Of a stretch of 64,000 nt of DNA, positions 50,090-58,972 are shown piece by piece. Each line of letters starts with the position of its first letter. Positions within the stretch are counted from its first letter, which is position 1. The stretch spans positions 186,001 through 250,000 of the forward strand of contig CAVZVI010000007.1 of assembly GCA_963778675.1 (NCBI GenBank), written 5' to 3'. The DNA is from CAWCDJ01 sp963778675 (GTDB taxonomy: Bacteria > Acidobacteriota > Terriglobia > Bryobacterales > Bryobacteraceae). The translations under genes were made by a program, and so were the position numbers. The notes below the pieces were generated by a model. It searched no databases, was not told where the DNA came from, and saw nothing but the letters and a program-made list of their open reading frames with translations.

Positions 50090-50359
50090 TTGATCAAGCT
50101 GGACATCATCAACGAAGTCGTCAACCGGACCGGCATCACCAAGACGAAAGCCGAGATGGCCGTAGAGACGGTATTTGAGTCGATGAAAAAGGCCCTCGAG
50201 CAAGGTGACCGCATCGAGTTGCGCGGCTTCGGGGTATTCAACGTCAAGCCGCGAAAGACAGGGATCGGACGGAACCCGCGAACCGGCGCGGAAGTTTCCA
50301 TTCCTCCCGGCAAAGCCGTGCGTTTCAAGCCCGGCAAGGAGTTACAGACGCTGCAGTAA
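50090..50359 (+). CDS. HU/IHF family DNA-binding protein
   Basis: 89 residues from TTG 50090, behind AAGGAGG. The histone-like fold is clear: IKLDIINEVVNRTGITKTKA, FESMKKALEQGDRIELRGFG, VFNVKPRKTGIGRNPRTGAE (the DNA-binding arm) and a basic end. The IHF-like NPRTG proline arm supports DNA bending. A longer frame upstream to 50009 has no match to the family. It is the first gene of the plus-strand run that continues to proS. Confidence 0.92.
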   Translation: MIKLDIINEVVNRTGITKTKAEMAVETVFESMKKALEQGDRIELRGFGVFNVKPRKTGIGRNPRTGAEVSIPPGKAVRFKPGKELQTLQ

Positions 50360-50384
50360 TCACCGCTGCAGGCGGCCGTTCATC

Positions 50385-51350
50385 GTGTCCTCTAGGGATT
50401 TTTCGCCCGCGCCGTACCCGTTCTATGCCGAAGACGGCACAGGAGAGAGTTACGAGGTCACGCCTCCTGGTACGCGCGAACGGTATTGGCTGTATTGTCT
50501 GTTGTTTGCAGCCACCATGCTGACCGCCACGGTAGTCGGCGCGGCGATGCAGACGGCCTTTGACCGCAACCTGCCGTTCGATATCGACAGCAGCTTCGAT
50601 ATGTATGTGGCGATCTGGCGCCACCCCATGGGGCTGCTCTCCGGTCTGCCGTTTTCGGTCACCCTGCTCGGCATTCTGCTGGCTCACGAGTTCGGCCATT
50701 ACCTCGCTGCCATGTACCACCGCGTCGACGCCAGCCTGCCCTACTTCATGCCGTCGCCCTTTCTCGGCACGTTCGGCGCCTTCATCCGGGTGCGGTCGCC
50801 GATCTACTCGAAGAAGGTCCTCTTCGATATCGGCGTATCGGGTCCGCTCGCCGGATTTGTGCTGCTCCTTCCCGCCCTTTCGGTGGGCATGGCGCTTTCT
50901 AAGGTGATTCCCGGAATCGCGCACCAGGGCAGCCTGCAGTTCGGCGTCCCGGGGCTCGAATGGCTGCTCCGCCAGGCGATCTTCCCCGGAGTTGCGTCCG
51001 CGGATCTGTACCTGCACCCGATCGCGCGGGCCGCGTGGATCGGGATGTTCGCCACGGCCCTGAACCTGTTGCCCATCGGACAGTTGGATGGCGGCCACAT
51101 CCTGTACTCCTTCTTCCCGCGGCGCCATCGGGCCGTCTCGAAGGTGATCTGCGTGCTCATGCTGCCGCTCTACCGCTTCTGGTGGGGCTGGGTGTTCTGG
51201 GCCATCGTGCTGCTGCTGCTCGGACGCAGTCATCCGGTGGTTCACGACCCCACCGACCTGTCGCCCGGGCGCCGGACACTCGGCTGGATTGCCCTGGTTG
51301 TGTTCCTGCTCTGCTTCACCCTGGATCCGATCCGCGCCGGCGGACTCTGA
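50385..51350 (+). CDS. M50 family (site-2) intramembrane metalloprotease
   Basis: 321 residues from GTG 50385; the longer upstream frame overlaps the HU gene and is not family-like. The zinc motif is HEFGH (101-105) inside a helix, with the second motif NLLPIGQLDGGH near residues 230-250. Several more hydrophobic helices are visible. Site-2-like proteases cut within membranes to release regulators or process membrane proteins; the substrate is not predictable. It starts 25 bp after the HU gene. Confidence 0.9.
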   Translation: MSSRDFSPAPYPFYAEDGTGESYEVTPPGTRERYWLYCLLFAATMLTATVVGAAMQTAFDRNLPFDIDSSFDMYVAIWRHPMGLLSGLPFSVTLLGILLAHEFGHYLAAMYHRVDASLPYFMPSPFLGTFGAFIRVRSPIYSKKVLFDIGVSGPLAGFVLLLPALSVGMALSKVIPGIAHQGSLQFGVPGLEWLLRQAIFPGVASADLYLHPIARAAWIGMFATALNLLPIGQLDGGHILYSFFPRRHRAVSKVICVLMLPLYRFWWGWVFWAIVLLLLGRSHPVVHDPTDLSPGRRTLGWIALVVFLLCFTLDPIRAGGL

Positions 51351-51355
51351 CCCTC

Positions 51356-52093
51356 ATGAAGATCACAGCGACGATCATCACGCTCAACGAGGAGCGCAAC
51401 ATCGTCCGGGCCATCGAGAGCCTGCGCTGCGCCGACGAGATCCTCATCGTGGACAGCGGATCGGTCGACCGCACCGTCGAACTCGCGCAGAATCTGGGAG
51501 TCCGCGTCATCGAAGCCGGATGGCTGGGTTACGCCGCACAGAAGAACTGGGCGGCCGAGCAGGCCGCGCATGACTGGATCCTCTCGCTCGACGCCGACGA
51601 AGCGCTGAGTGAAGCCCTGGAGGCCGAGATCTGGGCCCTCAAGAAGTCCGGTCCGCAGTACGACGCCTATACCATGCCGCGCCTCGCGCTCTATCTCGGC
51701 AAGTGGATCTTTCATTCGGGCTGGTATCCCGACCGCAAGGTGCGGCTCTACGAGCGCGGCAAAGCCAAATGGATGGGCGACTTCGTTCACGAGAGCGTCG
51801 TGCCCTCCGGCCGCGTGGGACACCTCAAGAGCAACCTGCTGCACTTCACCTGCGACTCGCTTTCCGAGCACCTGAAGACGCTCGACCGCTACACGACGCT
51901 GGCGGCGCAGGAACTGGCCGCCCGGCGCCTCAGGCCTCCCCTCAGCAAGCTGATCTTCGATCCCTTCTGGACCTTCTGCGTGACCTATTTCTTCAAGCGC
52001 GGCTTTATGGACGGCCTGGAGGGCTTGATCATCGCCTATATGGCGGCGTTCTACACCTTCCTCAAGTACTCCAAAGCGAGAATCATGAGCTGA
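51356..52093 (+). CDS. Family 2 glycosyltransferase (KdtX/WaaE-like)
   Basis: 245 residues from ATG 51356. The GT-A fold begins ITATIITLNEERNIVRAIES, with DEILIVDSGSVDRTVE and the DxD-like DADEALSE near 80. The later WIFHSGWYPDRKVRLYERGK, FVHESVV and LKTLDRYTTLAAQEL match LPS core beta-1,4-glucosyltransferases of the WaaE/KdtX type. It starts 5 bp after the M50 gene and ends 1 bp before the next glycosyltransferase, so both probably act in one cell-surface glycan pathway. Confidence 0.9.
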   Translation: MKITATIITLNEERNIVRAIESLRCADEILIVDSGSVDRTVELAQNLGVRVIEAGWLGYAAQKNWAAEQAAHDWILSLDADEALSEALEAEIWALKKSGPQYDAYTMPRLALYLGKWIFHSGWYPDRKVRLYERGKAKWMGDFVHESVVPSGRVGHLKSNLLHFTCDSLSEHLKTLDRYTTLAAQELAARRLRPPLSKLIFDPFWTFCVTYFFKRGFMDGLEGLIIAYMAAFYTFLKYSKARIMS

Positions 52094-52094
52094 T

Positions 52095-52973
52095 ATGCGG
52101 ATCCTGCATCTCGATGCCGGCCGCGAGATGCGCGGCGGGCAATGGCAGGTCGTGCGGCTCATCCGGGGGCTGGCCGCCGAGGGTCTGGAATCGACCCTCC
52201 TGGCCCGTCGCGACACTCCCCTATACCTGGCGGCCCGCAAGGAGGGCTGGCGCGTGGAGCCGTTCGGTCCGGCGCGCGCCCTCGCCCTGGCCGGGCGCCA
52301 CGACCTCGTCCACGCCCACGATGCGCGCAGCCATACCCTGGCCGCGTTCCTGCGCGCGCCGCTGGTGGTCTCGCGCCGCGTGGCCTTCCCGGTCCGTTCC
52401 CGCTGGAAATACGCGCGGCCCCGCCGGTACCTGGCCGTGTCGGAGTTCGTCAAGCGCGTGCTGATCGAGGGCGGGGTTCCGGAAGTCAAAATCAGCGTGG
52501 TTCACGACGGGGTGCCGCTGCTCGACCCGGCCGAGGGACCCGCCGTGCTGGCTCCCGCCGCCCAGGCCGACCCGCGGAAAGGAACCGCCCTGGCGATCGA
52601 GGCCGCCAGGATTGCCGGTGTGCCGCTGGAACTGGCCGCCGATTTCGAGCACGACCTGCGCCGCGCGCGTCTTCTGGTCTACATCACCCACAGCGAAGGC
52701 CTCGGGTCGGCAGTCTTGCTGGCCATGTCGGCGGGCGTCCCCGTAATTGCCAGCCAGGTGGGCGGGCTGGTGGAGATCATCCGTCCGGAGGAGAACGGCA
52801 TCCTGGTGGCCAACGAACCGGTGCAGATCGCCGGGGCGATCCGGCGCGTGCTCGACGACCCGGGTCTCGCACGCCGGCTGGGCGATGCCGGCCGCCGGAC
52901 GATCCTCGAGAAATTCACCGAAGCTCACATGGTTCGCCGTACCATGGAGGTTTACCGGCAGGTGCTCGCTTGA
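52095..52973 (+). CDS. Family 4-type glycosyltransferase
   Basis: 292 residues from ATG 52095. The acceptor domain begins MRILHLDAGREMRGGQWQVV, and the GT-B donor domain carries a motif near residues 190-240: VYITHSEGLGSAVLLAMSAG, VPVIASQVGGLVEII. This is shorter than usual (350-400), with a compressed middle around residue 155-195 (PAAQADPRKGTALAIEAARI), yet both ends are family-like and the frame is clean. LPS or exopolysaccharide assembly is likely. Its stop overlaps the prepilin peptidase start by 1 nt. Confidence 0.88.
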   Translation: MRILHLDAGREMRGGQWQVVRLIRGLAAEGLESTLLARRDTPLYLAARKEGWRVEPFGPARALALAGRHDLVHAHDARSHTLAAFLRAPLVVSRRVAFPVRSRWKYARPRRYLAVSEFVKRVLIEGGVPEVKISVVHDGVPLLDPAEGPAVLAPAAQADPRKGTALAIEAARIAGVPLELAADFEHDLRRARLLVYITHSEGLGSAVLLAMSAGVPVIASQVGGLVEIIRPEENGILVANEPVQIAGAIRRVLDDPGLARRLGDAGRRTILEKFTEAHMVRRTMEVYRQVLA

Positions 52974-53791
52974 TGGAAGCCGTATTCGCGCTGTTGTTCG
53001 GACTGCTGATCGGCAGTTTTCTGAATGTCTGCATCCACCGCTGGCCCCGCGGCCGGTCGGTGGTCCGCCCGCGGTCGCACTGCGTCCGCTGCCGCAAGAC
53101 CATCCCGTGGTACGACAACATTCCGGTCGTCAGCTACCTGCTGCTCGGTGGCAAGTGCCGGTACTGCGGCCGCCACATCTCGCTCCGCTATCCGTTCGTC
53201 GAGCTGATCACGGGTCTGCTCTTCTTCTTCTTCGTGGCGACGCTCGGCCCGACGCTCGCCGCGGTCAAGATGTGCGTCTTCGCCGCCATCCTGATCGCTC
53301 TGACCTTTTCGGACCTCGAGAAACGCATCCTGCCGGATGAATTGACGCTCGGCGGCGCGGCAATCGGCCTGGTGTTCGCGGCGTTCGTGCCGGTCCAGGA
53401 CGATACCAGCGGGCCCCTGCTTTGGCTGATGGGGCTGGATTGGACCGGGCGCGCCGAATGGCTGTTTGCAGCGGCTGCCGGAGCCATCCTGCCCGCCCTG
53501 TTCCTGTGGACCGGCGGCTGGCTATATTCCAAGGTGCGGAATAAGGAAGGCCTCGGCCTGGGAGATGTCAAACTGATGGTGATGGTGGGGAGCTTCCTCG
53601 GCCTGCAGTATACTTTGCTGACGCTGCTCGCCGGATCGGTGCTCGGGTCGGTGGTCAGCCTGCTCTATATCTGGAGAACCCGAAAAGACGCCTCCAGTTA
53701 CGAGTTGCCTTTCGGCTCGTTCCTGGCGGGGGCCGGCCTGCTGGTAGCCATCGCGGGTTCGCGGCTGCTCGGCTGGTACGGCGGAATATAA
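52973..53791 (+). CDS. Prepilin peptidase (A24 family, PilD/GspO-like)
   Basis: 272 residues. N-terminal segment LLIGSFLNVCIHRWPRG is followed by the zinc-type cysteine pairs CVRC and CRYC. Catalytic aspartates lie in FSDLEKRILPDE and GLGLGDVKLM. At least seven hydrophobic helices are present. PilD cleaves and N-methylates type IV pilins and type II secretion pseudopilins. Such genes are not adjacent here, so it probably serves a pilus or T2SS locus elsewhere. ATG 52973 overlaps the preceding stop (TGATG). Confidence 0.95.
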   Translation: MEAVFALLFGLLIGSFLNVCIHRWPRGRSVVRPRSHCVRCRKTIPWYDNIPVVSYLLLGGKCRYCGRHISLRYPFVELITGLLFFFFVATLGPTLAAVKMCVFAAILIALTFSDLEKRILPDELTLGGAAIGLVFAAFVPVQDDTSGPLLWLMGLDWTGRAEWLFAAAAGAILPALFLWTGGWLYSKVRNKEGLGLGDVKLMVMVGSFLGLQYTLLTLLAGSVLGSVVSLLYIWRTRKDASSYELPFGSFLAGAGLLVAIAGSRLLGWYGGI

Positions 53792-53800
53792 TAAGAAACC

Positions 53801-55414
53801 ATGTCTCGCGAACTGCAGATCCAGACGCCGGACGGCCAGATGAAATCCGTTCCACTCGCCGGGGAGCGGATCGCGGTGGGCCGCTCGAGCGCCGCGGAGC
53901 TGAGCTTTCCGGAAGATGCCGGCCTGTCGCGCCAGCATTTCGTCTTTGAAACCCAGGGCGATGACTGGACCGTGCAGGACATGGGCAGCAAGAATGGCAC
54001 GTTCGTCAACGATATCCCGCTCAAGGCCAAGCTGATCTTGAAGCCCGGCGACCGCATCACGGCGGGCCACCTGCTCATTACCTTCTGTCCGGATGCTACC
54101 AGCCCTCACAAGGGTGTCGTCGTGTTCGATGGTGGCCAGTCGGAATCGCCCAGCACCTCCACCGTCGTCACCAGCCTGGAAAGTGCCAGGAAGGGCGCGG
54201 CGGCAACCGCCGCCATGCAGGCGCTGATCAAGGCCGGTCAGGAGCTTTCCGAAAGCCGGCCGCTCGAGGAGCTCTTCCCGGTGATCCTCGACCTCGCCGT
54301 CCAGGCGGTAAATGCGCAACGCGGCGTGCTGCTGCTGCTGGAAGGCGAGGCGCTGGTGCCGAAGGCCCACAAGGGCGAAGGGTTCCGGATCAGCACCAAG
54401 GTGCGCGACCAGGTGATCAACGAGAAGTCTTCGATCCTGGTGCGCGACGCGCAGCTGGACGACGCGTTCAAGTCCCGTATGAGCATCGTCGAGCACAAGG
54501 TCCACAGCATGATGGCGGTGCCCCTGCAGGCCAAGGAGCGGATCATCGGGCTGCTCTACCTCGATTCTCCCTTCGTTCTTCGCGAGTTCTCCAAGGACGA
54601 CCTGAGCCTCCTGACGGTGATGGCCAACGTGGCGGCCATCCGGATCGAGAACGTGCGGCTGGCGGAGGTCGAAGCGGCCGACCGCATGATGCGCCGCGAT
54701 CTCTCGCAGGCGGCCGATATCCAGAGGGGCAGTTTGCCGCGGAGTTCGCCGAAAATCGCGGGAGCCGACGTGGCGGGCTTCAACGCGGCGTGCCGCACGG
54801 TGGGCGGCGACTACTACGACTTCTTTCCCTATCCGGATGGACGCGTCGCCCTGGCCCTGGGCGACGTCTCCGGCAAAGGCATGCCGGCCTCCCTCATGAT
54901 GATGGCGCTGCAGGCGCGCGTGCAGGTGCTGGCGGAGGACCCGGGCGATCTGGGCGGCTTCATGTCGCGGCTGAATAAGGCCACCTGCTCGAACTGCCCG
55001 ACCAACCGCTTCATCACGTTCTTCTTCTGCGTGCTCGATCCGGCTTCCGGGTTGCTGCGGTTTGCCAACGCCGGGCACAACCCGCCGATCCTGGTGCGAG
55101 CGTCCGGCGAGTTCCAGATGCTGGAAGGCGGAGGTCCGGTGTTGGGTATCCTCTCCGTCGCCCCGTATGCCGAGATGACCGCGCAGTTGGAGCCTGGCGA
55201 CATCCTGCTGATCTACAGCGACGGCGTTACGGAAGCTACCAACCCGAACTACGACGAGTTCGGCGAAGATCGCGTCATCGAGGTCCTGCGCCGGCACCGG
55301 AGGGAGCGGTCGGAGGTGATCGTCGAAGAAGTCACCCGGTCTCTCGCGGAATTTGCGACCGGAGCGCCGCAGGCGGACGATATCACGCTGGTCGTGGCGA
55401 AGCGTCTGGGATAG
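53801..55414 (+). CDS. FHA-GAF-SpoIIE family protein phosphatase
   Basis: 537 residues. FHA domain at about 10-95 (RIAVGRSSAAELSF, GLSRQHFVFE, DMGSKNGTFVNDIPL), GAF domain at about 145-290 (AVNAQRGVLLLLEGEALVPK) and a PP2C-like SpoIIE domain at about 310-535 (VGGDYYDFFPYPDGRVALAL, GDVSGKGMPASLMM, YSDGVTEATN). The phosphatase dephosphorylates Ser/Thr proteins, often anti-sigma antagonists. FHA binds phosphothreonine and GAF senses a small ligand. No anti-sigma partner is encoded nearby. Confidence 0.95.
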   Translation: MSRELQIQTPDGQMKSVPLAGERIAVGRSSAAELSFPEDAGLSRQHFVFETQGDDWTVQDMGSKNGTFVNDIPLKAKLILKPGDRITAGHLLITFCPDATSPHKGVVVFDGGQSESPSTSTVVTSLESARKGAAATAAMQALIKAGQELSESRPLEELFPVILDLAVQAVNAQRGVLLLLEGEALVPKAHKGEGFRISTKVRDQVINEKSSILVRDAQLDDAFKSRMSIVEHKVHSMMAVPLQAKERIIGLLYLDSPFVLREFSKDDLSLLTVMANVAAIRIENVRLAEVEAADRMMRRDLSQAADIQRGSLPRSSPKIAGADVAGFNAACRTVGGDYYDFFPYPDGRVALALGDVSGKGMPASLMMMALQARVQVLAEDPGDLGGFMSRLNKATCSNCPTNRFITFFFCVLDPASGLLRFANAGHNPPILVRASGEFQMLEGGGPVLGILSVAPYAEMTAQLEPGDILLIYSDGVTEATNPNYDEFGEDRVIEVLRRHRRERSEVIVEEVTRSLAEFATGAPQADDITLVVAKRLG

Positions 55415-55415
55415 C

Positions 55416-56678
55416 GTGAACTACCCAGACTCCGTACACTTCCTCTACGCGCTCGGCAACGAGATCAAGACCGCCAAGTTCGGACTGGAGCGGATCCGTA
55501 CCGTGCTCGAGGCGCTCGGCAGGCCGCAGGATCGCTGCCCCTTCGTGCACGTCGCGGGAACCAACGGCAAAGGCTCCACCTGCGCCATGATCGAGGCCGG
55601 GCTGCGGGCCGATGGACGGCGCACCGGGCTGTTCACCTCGCCCCACCTCCAGGAGCCCACCGAGCGGATCCGCATCGGCGGTCGTCCGGTTTCGGCCGGG
55701 CGATTTACCCACGCGTTCGACCGCGTGCACGAAGCGGTAGAGCGTCTCCTGGCGGACGACGCGATCGATTTTCACACCACCTACTTCGAAACCGTGACCG
55801 CGATGGCCCTGCTGATCTTCGCCGAAGAGCACCTGGACATCGCGGTTCTCGAAGTGGGGCTGGGCGGGCGGCTGGACGCCACCAACGTGGTGCAGCCGGA
55901 GCTCTGCGTGATTACCCCGGTGGATTTCGACCATGAGGCGTTCCTCGGCAAGAGCATTGAATCGATCGCCGCGGAGAAGGCGGGCATCCTCAAAAGCGGA
56001 GTGCCCGCGGTGGTCTCACGGCAACGCGAGGAGGCCGCGCGGGTCATCGGACAACGCGCGGAGGAACTGGGGATTAGAGCGGAGTGGGCGGGCGAGTATC
56101 CCGTCAGCGGCCTCGAGATGGATGCCCGGGGCAGCACATTCCACTTGCGAGGCATGCGCATCCGCTGCCCGCTGGCGGGCGAGCACCAGGTGGAGAACGC
56201 CGTTACGGCCGCAGTGGTACTCGAGCGGTTGGGCGTGAGCCCGTCCCGCATCGAAGCGGGCATCGCGCAGGCCGAATGGCCTGGGCGGCTGGAGCTGGTT
56301 TCGCAACGCCCCGAGATCATTCTCGACGGTGCACATAACCCGGCGGGCGCGCGGGCCCTGGCGGCCTACATCGAACGCTTCTACGGCGATCGCAGGCTGC
56401 GGCTGATCTTCGGTGCAATGCGCGACAAATCGGTGGATGAGATCAGCGGCATCCTCTTCCCGCTTGCAGAGGAAGTGATCGTGACCGCTCCACGGCAGAC
56501 CAGGGCGCTCGCCCCGGAGACCATGCGCACGGTGGCCGGCCATCCGAACCTGAGGATTGCCGCTCATATTGAGGACGCACTGGCCATGGTCCGCGAGGAC
56601 GCATCCGGCGGCGATGCCGTGTTCGTGACCGGCTCGCTCTTCCTCGTGGCCGAAGCTCGTGCGATTCTGAAAACGTGA
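55416..56678 (+). CDS. folC: Bifunctional folylpolyglutamate/dihydrofolate synthase
   Basis: 420 residues from GTG 55416 (NYPDSVHFLYALGNEIK), one base after the phosphatase stop codon. The Mur-ligase-like ATP motif is HVAGTNGKGSTCAMIE (about 45-60), followed by SPHLQEPTERI, GLGGRLDATNVV and DFDHEAFLGKSIESIA; the C-terminal domain has ILDGAHNPAGARAL. It adds glutamate residues to dihydropteroate and folates in the cytoplasm. Its stop overlaps the start of the GH28 gene by 4 nt (GTGA). Confidence 0.95.
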   Translation: MNYPDSVHFLYALGNEIKTAKFGLERIRTVLEALGRPQDRCPFVHVAGTNGKGSTCAMIEAGLRADGRRTGLFTSPHLQEPTERIRIGGRPVSAGRFTHAFDRVHEAVERLLADDAIDFHTTYFETVTAMALLIFAEEHLDIAVLEVGLGGRLDATNVVQPELCVITPVDFDHEAFLGKSIESIAAEKAGILKSGVPAVVSRQREEAARVIGQRAEELGIRAEWAGEYPVSGLEMDARGSTFHLRGMRIRCPLAGEHQVENAVTAAVVLERLGVSPSRIEAGIAQAEWPGRLELVSQRPEIILDGAHNPAGARALAAYIERFYGDRRLRLIFGAMRDKSVDEISGILFPLAEEVIVTAPRQTRALAPETMRTVAGHPNLRIAAHIEDALAMVREDASGGDAVFVTGSLFLVAEARAILKT

Positions 56679-58250
56679 ACCGACGGGAGTTTGTGGGATT
56701 CGGCCGGGGCGCCCTGATCGGCGGCCTGGCGGCGACGGCGGCGGCCGCGCCGGCGGATACGGGAGCGCCGGGGCTGCGTCTTTACGACGTGAAGACCCAC
56801 GGGGCCGCGGGCGACGGCAAGACGCTCGACACCGAAGCTATCAACCGCACGATCCGCCTGTGCCACGAGGCCGGAGGCGGCGTGGTGTACCTTCCGCCGG
56901 GCACCTACCTCGCGGGCTCCGTGGTGCTGCTCAGCAACGTGACGTTGTACCTGGAAGCGCAGGCGACCCTGCTCGGCAGCAAGCGCCTGGCGGATTACGG
57001 CAAGTTCGAGGGACCGCCCGAGAAGGGCGACGCCAACCAGAAGCACCTGGTCTTCGCGCGCGGCGCGGAGAACATCGGCATCGCCGGACCGGGCCGCATC
57101 GACGGGCAGGGTCCCGCGTTCTGGGAGCCGAGCGGCCGCAAGGTTCCGCCGCCCGAGGATAGCTGGCGCGACGTGGCAACCTACGACTGGAAGCCGCTCG
57201 ACCGGCCCTCGCCGATGGTGGAGATCGTGGAGTGCCGCAATGTGCGGATCGAGGACGTGCGCATCGAGAACGCTTCCGGGTGGACCATGCGGCCCATCGG
57301 CTGCGAGAACGTGTGGATTCGCGGCGTCGCCATCAAGAACCCCGTGATCGGGCCGAATACCGACGGCATCGACCTGACCGGATGCCGCAACGTCATGATC
57401 GCGGATTGCGTGATCGACACCGGCGACGACGCCATCTGCCTCAAGAGCGAGAACCCCTATGGCAGCGAGATCCCGGTCTCGAAGAACATCACGATCACCA
57501 ACTGCGTTCTCACCTGCTGCTGCAACGGGCTCAAATTCGGCACGGCCACTCGCGGCGGGTTTGAGAATGTGACCTTCACCAACTCGGTGATCTATAACGA
57601 GCCGGTGGACTACAAGGCGCGGGTGATCGCGGGACTGGCGATCGAGATGGTGGACGGCGGCTGGCTGGAAGGCGTGATGGTGTCGAACATCCGGATGCAG
57701 AACGTGCGGACGCCGATCTTCATCCGCCGCGGCGGGCGCCGCCTGCGGCCGGATGGAACGCCGGGCACGCTGCGCGGCGTGCAGATCGACAACGTGCACG
57801 CCACCGGCTCGATCCTCACCAGCTCGCGTGACCGGGCTGCCCGGCTTCCCGGTAGAGGATGTGTCGCTGGCGAACATCGGGATCGAGAGCCTGGAAGCGG
57901 GCAAAGCAGAGTGGGCCGGGCGGGCCATCCCCGAGCAGGAGAAGGCCTATCCGGAGGCGCGCATGTTCGGCAGGCTTCCCGCCTACGGTCTGTATGCGCG
58001 GCACGCCGCGGGCCTGCGGGTGCGCCACGTCGATTTCCGCGCCGCCGCCGAAGAAGCGCGTCCGGCAGTAGTCTGCGACGACGTGGAGAACCTTGACCTG
58101 AGCGGGTTCCGCACCAATCGCGCAGGCGCACCCGCAGTGCGGCTGAACGATACGCGGGCGGCCTTGATCTATGGCTGCGCCGCGCCGTCCGGCGGCGGGA
58201 AGTTCCTCGAAGTGAGCGGACCGCGCAGCCGGGACATCGAACAGCGATGA
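56675..58250 (+). pseudogene. GH28 (polygalacturonase-type) glycoside hydrolase, interrupted by one +1 frameshift
   Basis: Starts at GTG 56675 and begins NRREFVGFGRGALIGGLA, a Tat-like signal. GH28 catalytic signatures are present: GPNTDGIDLTGC (NTD), DTGDDAICLKS (DD) and CCCNGLKFGTATRGG, which replaces the usual GHG. The frame breaks near 57827 and continues +1 as VTGLPGFPVEDVSLANIGIE to the stop at 58250; deleting one base (for example C57827) restores about 524 residues. Probable substrates are pectin-like polysaccharides. The repaired stop overlaps the plsC-like start (ATGA). Confidence 0.88.
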
Positions 58251-58957
58251 GTTTCCTGCGCTCGCTGCTCTTCTCGACGCCGCTGATTGTCGCGGCCACG
58301 ATTTTCATGGGCACGTTGTCGATCCTGGCATCGCTGGTGGATGGCAGCGGCCGCACGCAGCACCGCCTGGCACGGGTCTGGGGCAAGATGCTGCTGGCGG
58401 TGAGCTTCATCCGGGTGAGGGTCGAGGGCCTCGAAAAGCTGGATCCGAACGCAAGCTACGTGTTCGTCTCGAACCACGCCAGCTACATGGATATCCCGGC
58501 GATCCTCTCTTCCCTGCCCCACCAGTTCCGGTTCTTTGCCAAGAAAGGGCTGTTCCGGATCCCGTTTCTCGGCACCCACCTGAAGCGCGCGGGGCACTTT
58601 CCCGTAGACCGTTCGAACGCACGGAACTCGCTGAAGAGCATGAGCGAGGGCGCCAGGCACATCTCCGAGCGCGGGATCTCGCTGCTGCTGTTTCCCGAGG
58701 GCGGGCGATCGCCCGTCGGGCTGCGCGACTTCAAAGAGGGCGCCGTGTACATCGCGATCAAGGCGGGCGTGCCGGTCGTGCCGATGGCCCTGGCCGGCAT
58801 GCGCGAGAAGCTGCCGATGCACTCGATCCATATCAAGACGGGGAGCGTGACGCTGCGGATCGGAGAGCCTATACCGACCGCGGGCCTGAAACTCGCGGAC
58901 CGCGCCGAGTTGAATCAGAGGATCTACGACGAGGTGAAGCGCATGCTGGTACGCTAG
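58247..58957 (+). CDS. plsC: 1-acyl-sn-glycerol-3-phosphate acyltransferase (PlsC family)
   Basis: 236 residues. The acyltransferase HX4D motif is NHASYMD (about 78-84), followed by KKGLFRIPFLGTHLKRAG and the FPEGGRSP motif near 145. One N-terminal helix anchors the enzyme to the inner membrane. It transfers an acyl chain to lysophosphatidic acid to make phosphatidic acid. The ATG overlaps the GH28 stop. Confidence 0.93.
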   Translation: MSFLRSLLFSTPLIVAATIFMGTLSILASLVDGSGRTQHRLARVWGKMLLAVSFIRVRVEGLEKLDPNASYVFVSNHASYMDIPAILSSLPHQFRFFAKKGLFRIPFLGTHLKRAGHFPVDRSNARNSLKSMSEGARHISERGISLLLFPEGGRSPVGLRDFKEGAVYIAIKAGVPVVPMALAGMREKLPMHSIHIKTGSVTLRIGEPIPTAGLKLADRAELNQRIYDEVKRMLVR

Positions 58958-58972
58958 AAACTTACCGTACCT

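Noticed and set aside
2462..57827. Programmed +1 frameshifting at the six frame breaks
   Set aside because: The sequences around the breaks share no slippery motif or stop-codon context, and the four genes are unrelated.
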